Source: QWPN01 sp044360305 (GTDB lineage: Bacteria > Planctomycetota > Planctomycetia > Pirellulales > UBA1268). Taken from it: a stretch of DNA of 20,452 bases. The DNA is taken from positions 1 through 20,452 of the forward strand of contig JBIKKQ010000048.1 of assembly GCA_044360305.1 (NCBI GenBank), read 5' to 3'. Of the stretch, positions 15,191 to 20,452 are shown piece by piece (the stretch's first letter is position 1; each line of letters opens with the position of its first letter). The notes under the pieces were generated by a model. It was not told the DNA's origin. It did no database searches and saw only the letters and a program-made list of their open reading frames with translations. The translations under genes and the position numbers were made by a program.

Positions 15191-16105
15191 TCAGGCGTGG
15201 CCGAGCAGCCAGGCCAGCAGGCCCTTCTGGACGTGCATCCGGTTCGCCGCCTCCTCGACCACCACGCTCTGCGGCCCGTCGATCACGCCGTCGGTGACCT
15301 CCTCGCCGCGGCGGGCGGGCAGGCAGTGCATGAACACCGCATCCGGACATACGGCCATCAATTGCTCGTTGACCTGGTAGGGGGCCAGCGCCGCGAGCCG
15401 CGCGGCCCGCTCCTGCTCCTGCCCCATGCTCGTCCAAACGTCGGTGTAGACCACGGCGGCTTCGCGGACGGCCGCCTGCGGGTCGGTCGTCTCGCTGATG
15501 TCGGCGTCGGGAAGGATCGACCGCAGGTGCCGGCGGAAGGCGTCGTCGAACTGGTAGGCCGGCGGGGCCGCGAGCACGAACCGCATCCCCATGAGTCCAC
15601 AGACCACGGCCAGCGACCGGGCCATGTTGTTGCCGTCGCCGACGAAGGCCAGCGTCAGCCCGGCCAGCCGCCCGACCCGCTCGCGGAGCGTGTAGATGTC
15701 GGCCAGCGCCTGGCAGGGATGGCAGTAGTCGGAGAGCCCGTTGATCACCGGCACGCTCGATGCCGCCGCCAGCCGGACGATCGTGTCGTGGGCCTTCGAG
15801 CGGCAGACGATCGCGTCCACGTACTCGCTCAGCACCCGGCCGTAGTCCACGATGCTCTCCCGCGACGACGAGAAGCCCGAGTCCGCGCCGAGGAACAGGC
15901 TGGTGCCGCCGAGGTGGGCCATCGCCGCCTCGAAGCTGGCCCGCGTCCGCAGGCTCGGCTTCTCGAACACCAGCGCCAGCACGCGGCCCGGCAGGAGCGC
16001 GTCCCGCCGCCCGGCCTCGAACTTGGCCTGCAGGTCGCGCGAGATGGCGAACACCGCCTCGATCTCCGCGGCCGACAGGTCCTCGGGAACGACGATGTGC
16101 CGCAT
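15191..16105 (-). CDS. argF: Ornithine carbamoyltransferase
   Basis: ArgF joins carbamoyl phosphate and ornithine to give citrulline, step six of arginine synthesis. The 304-residue product has the carbamoyl-phosphate motif SLRTR at 51-55 (classically STRTR), H129-P-C-Q132 in 'DYCHPCQALADIYTL', the ornithine-side loop 'TDVWTSMGQE' (221-230) and catalytic C261 in 'FMHCLPARRGEEV'. The SMG and HCLPA motifs favour ornithine over N-acetylornithine carbamoyltransferase. The Leu in SLRTR is a substitution seen in some relatives and should still bind phosphate. The ATG at 16105 is four bases downstream of the argD stop, so this is the last gene of a compact argB-argD-argF run. No separate promoter or ARG box is visible. 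Confidence 0.94.
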   Translation of the reverse strand: MRHIVVPEDLSAAEIEAVFAISRDLQAKFEAGRRDALLPGRVLALVFEKPSLRTRASFEAAMAHLGGTSLFLGADSGFSSSRESIVDYGRVLSEYVDAIVCRSKAHDTIVRLAAASSVPVINGLSDYCHPCQALADIYTLRERVGRLAGLTLAFVGDGNNMARSLAVVCGLMGMRFVLAAPPAYQFDDAFRRHLRSILPDADISETTDPQAAVREAAVVYTDVWTSMGQEQERAARLAALAPYQVNEQLMAVCPDAVFMHCLPARRGEEVTDGVIDGPQSVVVEEAANRMHVQKGLLAWLLGHA

Positions 16106-16109
16106 GACG

Positions 16110-17345
16110 TCAGCCCCCGGCGGTCCGCTCGACGACCGCCTCGATGGCCGCGCAGAGCCGGTCGCAGCCCTCCGCGACCTCGGCCGGGCCGATGTTCATC
16201 GCCGGCAGGAGGCGGATCACCCGGCCCTGCGTGGAGTTGACGAGCAGCTGCCGGTCGAGGCACTCCTGCACGACCGCGGCCCCGTCGATCGCCAGTTCGA
16301 TGCCGATCATCATCCCGATGACGCGGACGTCGCGGACGGCCGGGCAGCGGGCCCGCAGGGCCTCGAGCCGGCTGCGGAAGTCCGCCGCCGCCCGGTCCAC
16401 GTTGGCGAGCAGCCCCTCCTCCTCGATCATGTTCACCGCGGCGATGCCGGCCGCGGCGGCCACCGGGTTGCCGCCGAAGGTCGCGGCGTGCATGCCGGGC
16501 CGCAGGTGGCGGGCGAGTTCGGGGGTCGTGAGCAACGCGCCCCCCGCGATCCCGGCGCACAGGCTCTTGGCCAGCGTGATCACGTCGGGCACGACGCCGA
16601 AGTGCTGGTAGCCGAACCACCGGCCGGTGCGGCCGCAGCCCGACTGCACCTCGTCGAAGACGAGCAGCAGGTCGCGTTCGTCGGCGATCCGGCGCAGGCC
16701 CTCGAGGAACCCGGGGGGCGCCGGCACCACGCCCCCCTCGCCGAGGATCGGCTCGACGAGGATCGCCCCCGTCTGGTCGTCGATGACCCGTTCCACCGCC
16801 TCGAGGTCTCCGTGCGGGGCATACTGGAAGCCGGCCAGCATCGGGCCGAGGCCCTCGTGGTACTTGGGCTGCGCGGTGGCCGTCACGCTCCCCATCGTGC
16901 GGCCGTGGAAGCCGCCCCGAAAGGTGACGATCTTGTACTTCCGGCCGTCGGTCCGCAGGCGGACGAGTTTGATCGCGGCCTCGTTGGCCTCGGTGCCCGA
17001 GTTGCAGAAGAAGGCCTGGCCGCCGAACGACCGCTCCGCCAGCAGCCGGGCCCACTCCCCCTGCGGCTCGGTGTACCAGGTGTTGGGCACGTGGATCAGC
17101 CGGGCCACCTGCTCCTGCACCGCGCGGACGACCGGCCCGGGGCAGTGTCCCAGCAGGTTGCAGCCCCAGCCCGGGAACAGGTCGAGGTACTCGTTTCCCT
17201 CCGCGTCCCAGACGCGGGAGCCCGCTCCGCGGACGAGGCAGACGGGAAACCGGCGGTAGTTGGGGACGACGTACCGGGCGAAGGTGTCGATGACGGCCTG
17301 CGTCTTCGCGCCGATCGTGGCGGGCGATTGATCGATGGTGGCCAT
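16110..17345 (-). CDS. argD: Acetylornithine aminotransferase
   Basis: ArgD transfers an amino group from glutamate to N-acetylglutamate semialdehyde, giving N-acetylornithine. The 411-residue product is a class III PLP aminotransferase: 'DLFPGWGCNLLGHCPG' (55-70), phosphate-binding NSGTEANEAAIKL (115-127), 'FHGRTMGS' (146-153), D231-E-V-Q for the pyridine nitrogen, and Schiff-base lysine K260 in 'VITLAKSLCAGI'. Length and motifs fit ArgD; related enzymes such as GABA or succinylornithine aminotransferase are less likely given argB and argF on either side. The ATG at 17345 is preceded by AGGAG, seven bases upstream. The argB stop is 57 bases upstream. Confidence 0.94.
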   Translation of the reverse strand: MATIDQSPATIGAKTQAVIDTFARYVVPNYRRFPVCLVRGAGSRVWDAEGNEYLDLFPGWGCNLLGHCPGPVVRAVQEQVARLIHVPNTWYTEPQGEWARLLAERSFGGQAFFCNSGTEANEAAIKLVRLRTDGRKYKIVTFRGGFHGRTMGSVTATAQPKYHEGLGPMLAGFQYAPHGDLEAVERVIDDQTGAILVEPILGEGGVVPAPPGFLEGLRRIADERDLLLVFDEVQSGCGRTGRWFGYQHFGVVPDVITLAKSLCAGIAGGALLTTPELARHLRPGMHAATFGGNPVAAAAGIAAVNMIEEEGLLANVDRAAADFRSRLEALRARCPAVRDVRVIGMMIGIELAIDGAAVVQECLDRQLLVNSTQGRVIRLLPAMNIGPAEVAEGCDRLCAAIEAVVERTAGG

Positions 17346-17402
17346 TGGGGACTCCTGGGCTCGCGGGATGGATGCGGGGGAGAACTGCCCGGGGGGCTGG
17401 CG

Positions 17403-18362
17403 TCAGCGGACCGCCGCGGCTGCGGTCGCGGGCCGCGGCGTGGACCCGGCGGCGTCGTCACGGACCAGTTCCGTGCCCACGCCGCTGGTGGTGTAGATCT
17501 CGAGCAGGAGCGAGTGACGGAGGCGGCCGTCGATGATGTGGATCTTGCGGACGCCCCGGTCGAGCGTCTCCAGGCAGCCCTCGATCTTGGGGATCATGCC
17601 CGCGGATATCGTCCCGTCGGCGATCAGCCGCCGGGCCTCGCTGGCGGTCAGCGAGTGGATCAGGCTCTCGGGATCGGCCACGTCGCGCAGTACCCCCGGA
17701 ATGTCGCTGAGGACGACGAGCTTCTCCGCGCCGATCGCCGCGGCGACCGCCGTGGCCGCCGTGTCGGCGTTGACGTTGAGCTTCTCGCCGTCGGCCGACA
17801 CGGCCATCGAGGGGATCACCGGCACCTGGCCGGCGTAGGTGAGGTTGTCGATCGTCAGCCGATCGACCCGCGTCACCTCGCCGACGTTCCCCAGGTCGAG
17901 CGGCGTGCCGTCGGGCCCCGGCAGCGTCAGCTTCTCGCCGAACAGGACGTTGGTGGAGAGGAAGTTGAGCGACATCGCCCGGCCGCCGTATTCCTCGATC
18001 CGGGCCACGAGCTCGTGGTTGAGTTCCGTGGCCAGCACCTTCTCGACGATCGCCAGCGTGGCCGCGTCGGTGTACCGCCGCCCCTGGACGAACCGCGGCT
18101 GGAGTCCCGCCTTGTCCATCGCCCGGCTGATCGCCTTGCCGCCGCCGTGGACGACCACGATTCGCATCCCGAGCGTGGACAGGAAGACGATGTCGAGGAG
18201 CAGGTGGCGCAGGGAATCGGGGTGCTCGACGACGCTGCCGCCGAGCTTGATCACGGTCGTCGTGTCGCGAAACTTGCGGATCCAGCCGAGGGCCTCGATG
18301 AGCGTGTCGGCCTTCTGGATCGCCTTCTGCTGGGCCTTGCTGACGCTGGGAGAACTGGGCAC
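17403..18362 (-). CDS. argB: Acetylglutamate kinase
   Basis: ArgB phosphorylates N-acetylglutamate, the usual control point of the cyclic arginine pathway. The 319-residue product has K39 in 'VIKLGGSV', the glycine loop HGGGK (72-76; HGGGPQ in many homologues), 'LNVNADTAATAVAAAI' (around 185-200), 'VVLSDIPGVLRD' and 'AGMIPKIEGC'. It also has an N-terminal helix of about 20 residues before the kinase core and the C-terminal 'HSLLLEIYTTSGVGTELV' segment. Both are features of arginine-inhibited hexameric enzymes, so feedback inhibition is likely (inference). No ATG precedes the core; the GTG at 18362 gives the right length and has AGGA about 12 bases upstream. A short Ala-rich tail ends the protein. 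argC and argJ are not in the window. Confidence 0.93.
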   Translation of the reverse strand: MPSSPSVSKAQQKAIQKADTLIEALGWIRKFRDTTTVIKLGGSVVEHPDSLRHLLLDIVFLSTLGMRIVVVHGGGKAISRAMDKAGLQPRFVQGRRYTDAATLAIVEKVLATELNHELVARIEEYGGRAMSLNFLSTNVLFGEKLTLPGPDGTPLDLGNVGEVTRVDRLTIDNLTYAGQVPVIPSMAVSADGEKLNVNADTAATAVAAAIGAEKLVVLSDIPGVLRDVADPESLIHSLTASEARRLIADGTISAGMIPKIEGCLETLDRGVRKIHIIDGRLRHSLLLEIYTTSGVGTELVRDDAAGSTPRPATAAAAVR

Positions 18363-18415
18363 GTCGCGGATCGTCCTGAGGCGCGGGAAACGGGGCGCGG
18401 AAAACCAAACCGAAG

Positions 18416-18424
18416 AGTGTACCA
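18416..18424 (-). promoter_or_regulatory. Extended -10 promoter element of argB
   Basis: On the minus strand TGGTACACT (hexamer TACACT at 18421-18416) is identical to the element in front of miaB. A weak CTTGCC -35-like hexamer lies 16 bases upstream. Transcription would start near 18409, leaving a leader of about 47 bases before the GTG at 18362. This would allow arginine genes to be transcribed independently of rex and tRNA-Gln. Confidence 0.5.
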
Positions 18425-18475
18425 CCCCTGCGGCCCGGGCAAGCGGCCGGCGTTCGGCAGACGGCCCGGCGGGAA

Positions 18476-18546
18476 TTACCCGGCTAGGATTCGAACCTAG
18501 ACAAAGGGAACCAAAATCCCTTGTGCTACCGTTACACCACCGGGTA
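18476..18546 (-). tRNA. tRNA-Gln, anticodon TTG
   Basis: This is a 71-base cloverleaf: acceptor TACCCGG/CCGGGTA, D-arm GTG...CAC, anticodon stem AGGGA/TCCCT with loop TTTTGGT (anticodon TTG, reading CAA and possibly CAG), and T-arm CTAGG TTCGAAT CCTAG. The first pair is U1-A72, typical of glutamine tRNA, and the discriminator is A. CCA is not encoded. It lies 16 bases downstream of rex in the same direction, so it may be excised from a rex transcript. Confidence 0.96.
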
Positions 18547-18562
18547 ATGGGCGTCCCGATCA

Positions 18563-19279
18563 TCATACCGCGCGGGCCGGGTCCGGCGGCTCGGCGGGCG
18601 GCCCCTTCCCCGGCCGGTTCGTGACGGCGAACGACAGCTGCTCGAGCTCGATCGCCAGATCGACGCCCACGTTTTCGACCCCCGGCGGCAGCACGAGCGT
18701 CACCGGGGCGAAATTGACGATCCCTTCGACCCCGGCGGCGACGAGCTGATCGGCGGCCTCCTGGGCTCGTTCGGCCGGGACGACGATCATCCCCAGGCGG
18801 ATGCCCCGTGACCGGACGGTCTCGGCCAGTTCGGCGAGCGGCTGGACCCGGAGGCCCTGGATCGTCCGCCCCACCTTGGCGGCATCGGCGTCGAAGGCCG
18901 CGGCGATCGCGAAGTTCTGCCGGCCGAAACCGCGGTAGCCGAGCAGGGCCTGGCCGAGGTTGCCGACCCCGACCATGGCCACGGCCCACGGATGGTTGGT
19001 GCCGAGGATGTCGCGCATCGCCCGAATCAGTTCGTCGCAGCGATAGCCGACGCCCGGGTAGCCGAACTGCCCGAAGAACCCCAGATCCTTCCGGACCTGG
19101 GCGTCGCTGAAGCCGAGCAGCGTGCCCAGCTGCCCGGAGGAGATCGTGTGTTCTCCAGACGCCACCAGCCGCTGTAGCTCCCGCAGGTAGAGGGAGATGC
19201 GGTTGACGACGACCTTGGGGACGGTCGAGTCGGAGGGCACGTCTCCCGGCTGGCCGGATTGGGGGCGGGATTCGGTCAT
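18563..19279 (-). CDS. rex: Redox-sensing transcriptional repressor Rex
   Basis: Rex is a homodimeric cytoplasmic repressor that senses the NADH/NAD+ ratio; NADH releases it from DNA. The 238-residue product has an N-terminal winged helix (about residues 20-85) with 'SDAQVRKDLGFFGQFGYPGVGY' split over 58-79, the recognition-helix region of the family. A Rossmann domain with GVGNLGQAL (104-112) and the acidic 'AAFDAD' (D120) for NAD(H) follows, then the C-terminal domain-swapped helix 'GVDLAIELEQLSFAV'. Length is slightly above the usual 210-215 because of tails at both ends. The ATG at 19279 is chosen because the conserved HTH starts 20 residues later and a promoter lies 35-63 bases upstream. 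I could not find a convincing TTGTGA-type Rex operator here, so autoregulation is unproven. Confidence 0.94.
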   Translation of the reverse strand: MTESRPQSGQPGDVPSDSTVPKVVVNRISLYLRELQRLVASGEHTISSGQLGTLLGFSDAQVRKDLGFFGQFGYPGVGYRCDELIRAMRDILGTNHPWAVAMVGVGNLGQALLGYRGFGRQNFAIAAAFDADAAKVGRTIQGLRVQPLAELAETVRSRGIRLGMIVVPAERAQEAADQLVAAGVEGIVNFAPVTLVLPPGVENVGVDLAIELEQLSFAVTNRPGKGPPAEPPDPARAV

Positions 19280-19313
19280 GGCGGTCGCCGGTGAACCATC
19301 GGACCCGGCCCAG

Positions 19314-19342
19314 ACTGTACCCCCGGACCACGAAAACACCAA
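19314..19342 (-). promoter_or_regulatory. Sigma-70-type promoter of rex
   Basis: On the minus strand TTGGTG (19342-19337) and TACAGT (19319-19314) are spaced by exactly 17 bases. Transcription would begin near 19307, about 28 bases before the rex ATG. The -35 overlaps the left flanking direct repeat of the palindromic element at 19348-19531. Confidence 0.6.
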
Positions 19343-19347
19343 GAAAA

Positions 19348-19531
19348 CCGGCTTCTGGCGGCTTGCCCGGCTGGGTCGGGGGTGCCCCTGCCACGCCGCC
19401 GGACGTTCACTCCGGGCCTCCGGCCCTCCGCTCACTGCATGTCCGCTGCGCTCCGGCATCCATGCCTGCGCTTGCTTCCATAGCCCGCCGGCATGGCAGG
19501 GGCACCCCCGACCTCCGGAGAAGGAAGCCGG
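19348..19531. repeat. MITE-like nested inverted-repeat element, non-coding
   Basis: Terminal inverted repeats CCGGCTTC (19348-19355) and GAAGCCGG (19524-19531) bound the element. Inside are 25-base arms (19374-19398 and 19489-19513) that pair at 24 of 25 positions and extend three more pairs after a mismatch. Between the arms are two small hairpins: GGGCC-TCC-GGCCC (19414-19426) and GGCAT-CC-ATGCC (19455-19466). The direct repeat CAAGAAAACC occurs at 19340-19349 and 19534-19543, that is, at both borders, like a target-site duplication. No credible protein is encoded. It could be a miniature transposable element, a REP-like intergenic repeat or a structured RNA. Its copy number elsewhere cannot be judged from this window. 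Confidence 0.55.
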
Positions 19532-19727
19532 AACAAGAAAACCTGTTCCTGCGGTCGGTTTGCGCGGGTTGTACGGCTGCTGGGGTTCTGGAAAAAATCG
19601 GCTGGTCGCGGGAAATGGTCGATCTGCGTCGAGTTTGTGGCCGATGGTTGAGGTGGCGGACCGTGGACGGGTCCGCCTCGATCCCTTTTCCATTCGCAGG
19701 AGCCCTCCCACGGGAGCGGCCGCAGAC
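19532..19727. other. Non-coding leader region upstream of the YTV-repeat gene
   Basis: Together with the rex promoter and the palindromic element this completes a gene-free stretch of about 450 bases (19280-19727). It contains the right flanking direct repeat, an A-rich patch (GGAAAAAATCGG) and GGGAG at 19712-19716 that could serve as a distant ribosome site for the ATG at 19728. I find no convincing -35/-10 pair, although transcription of the YTV gene must start somewhere here. Confidence 0.4.
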
Positions 19728-20452
19728 ATGAAACGGACCTGGTTGTGGTGTGTGCTGGCGCTGGCCGGCATGGTGTCGTGGGGCACGTCGGCCGAGGCCG
19801 GCTATTGCGGGCTGGCCAGCTTTCGGCACGCCGGCCCGCGGGTGACGGCGGTCGGTTTCGCCGAGGCCCGCGCGGGATGCTCCGCCTGCGAGAGCGGCGC
19901 CGAGGCGCCGGCCTGCGGCACGCGGCTCGTCAAGGACGTCGTCTACGAGCAGCAGGAATACACCTGCTACAAGACGATCTGCGAGCGGGTCGTCGAGCAG
20001 CGCGAGATCGACTGCGTCCGCTACGAGACGGAGCGGTCGTTCAAGGAGGTCGAGTACACCGTCAGCCGACCGGTCTGGGAGACCCGCAGCCGGACCGTCA
20101 ACTACACCGTCTGCAAGCCGGTGTGGGAGACGATCACCAGGGAAATCCCCTACACGGTGCTCAAGCCGGTCTACGAGACCCGGACCCGCGAGATCCGCTC
20201 CACGGTCTGCAAGCCCGTCTACGAGACGATCAGCAAGGAGATCCCGTACACGGTCTGCAAGCCGGTCTACGAGACCCGCGAGCAGGTGTACACGGTCTGC
20301 AAGCCCGTCTACGAGACCCGGACCCGGGAAATCCCCTACACGGTCTGCAAGCCCGTCTACGAAACCCGCGAGCAGACCTACACCGTCTGCAAGCCGGTCT
20401 ACGAGACGATGACCAAGGAAATCCCCTACACGGTCTGCAAGCCCGTCTACGA
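19728..20452 (+). CDS. YTV-repeat secreted protein (partial, 3' end outside window)
   Basis: At least 241 residues are encoded before the window ends. Residues 1-24 are a signal peptide (MKRTWLWCVLALAGMVSW..., likely cut after SAEA). A short Cys-containing mature N-terminus ('GCSACESGAEAPACG') leads into 'VKDVVYEQQEYTCYKTICERVVEQ'. From residue 110 onward come about nine units built on 'YTVCKPVYET', alternating between 15-16-residue ('TREIP' linker) and shorter ('REQ' linker) units. This is the planctomycete-specific YTV family. Most units carry one cysteine, which suggests disulfide or thioether cross-linking in a cell-surface or extracellular structural protein; this is inference, as the function is not established. 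The C-terminus is unknown. The nearly identical DNA of the units favours slippage, so the copy number may vary or be misassembled. Confidence 0.88.
   Translation, partial: MKRTWLWCVLALAGMVSWGTSAEAGYCGLASFRHAGPRVTAVGFAEARAGCSACESGAEAPACGTRLVKDVVYEQQEYTCYKTICERVVEQREIDCVRYETERSFKEVEYTVSRPVWETRSRTVNYTVCKPVWETITREIPYTVLKPVYETRTREIRSTVCKPVYETISKEIPYTVCKPVYETREQVYTVCKPVYETRTREIPYTVCKPVYETREQTYTVCKPVYETMTKEIPYTVCKPVY
20055..20452 (+). repeat. Tandem coding repeats of the YTV protein
   Basis: The core TACACGGTCTGCAAGCC followed by GTCTACGA recurs with only one or two changes at about 20250, 20289, 20337, 20382 and 20427; more diverged units start at 20055, 20100, 20151 and 20199. Unit lengths alternate between 39 and 48 bases, all multiples of three. 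The right-hand units are the most alike, implying recent local expansion. Confidence 0.9.

Noticed and set aside
15852..18500. Open frame of 882 codons on the plus strand opposite argB, argD and part of argF
   Set aside because: It spans three recognised genes, their intergenic gaps and part of tRNA-Gln, with no recognisable domain; a shadow of GC-rich codon usage.
19291..19731. Open frames on both strands through the intergenic region between rex and the YTV gene
   Set aside because: They read through the inverted-repeat element and the rex promoter, have no domain or ribosome site, and their sequence mirrors the palindrome.
20055..20452. Regular repeats at the right edge as a CRISPR array
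   Set aside because: The periodicity is in-frame and encodes YTVCKPVYET units with a signal peptide upstream; no unique spacers are present.

Overview
The window is high-GC bacterial DNA that almost certainly comes from a member of the Planctomycetota. The evidence is the company of families typical of that phylum: DUF1552 proteins, a planctomycete cytochrome-c/DUF1549/DUF1553 protein beside a DUF1501 protein, an HTTM-type membrane protein, and a YTV-repeat protein. Genus and species cannot be read from the sequence.

Left part (1-6395, plus strand): the tail of one DUF1552 gene and then a complete DUF1552 gene whose last 112 bases are identical to that tail. Next comes miaB (tRNA methylthiotransferase), followed one base later by glnE, which has both nucleotidyltransferase halves. 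A class IV PLP aminotransferase gene converges on glnE, and behind it lies tRNA-Ala(GGC) with a good sigma-70-like promoter.

Middle part (7687-15153): an unrecognised single-span membrane protein overlaps the start of an HTTM-type multispan protein, which converges with an rsmD-type methyltransferase. Divergent from rsmD is a run of four export-targeted products on the plus strand: a cyclophilin, MsrB, a PSCyt1/DUF1549/DUF1553 protein and a Tat-type DUF1501 protein. The DUF1549 reading frame is broken by one extra G near 13230, so it appears as two overlapping frames.

Right part (15191-20452): on the minus strand, in transcription order, rex, tRNA-Gln(TTG), argB, argD and argF. This joins redox sensing, a tRNA and three arginine-biosynthesis steps. 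Upstream of rex is a 184-base non-coding element with nested inverted repeats and flanking direct repeats, resembling a MITE or structured intergenic repeat. Beyond it a YTV-repeat secreted protein starts and runs off the right edge.

Overall this is mostly housekeeping plus planctomycete-specific secreted proteins. I see no CRISPR array, phage module, defence island or secondary-metabolite cluster, and nothing I would call a new multi-gene system. The points most worth checking are the palindromic element at 19348-19531, the frameshift, the identical DUF1552 3' ends, and a shared -10 motif that would make the miaB transcript leaderless.
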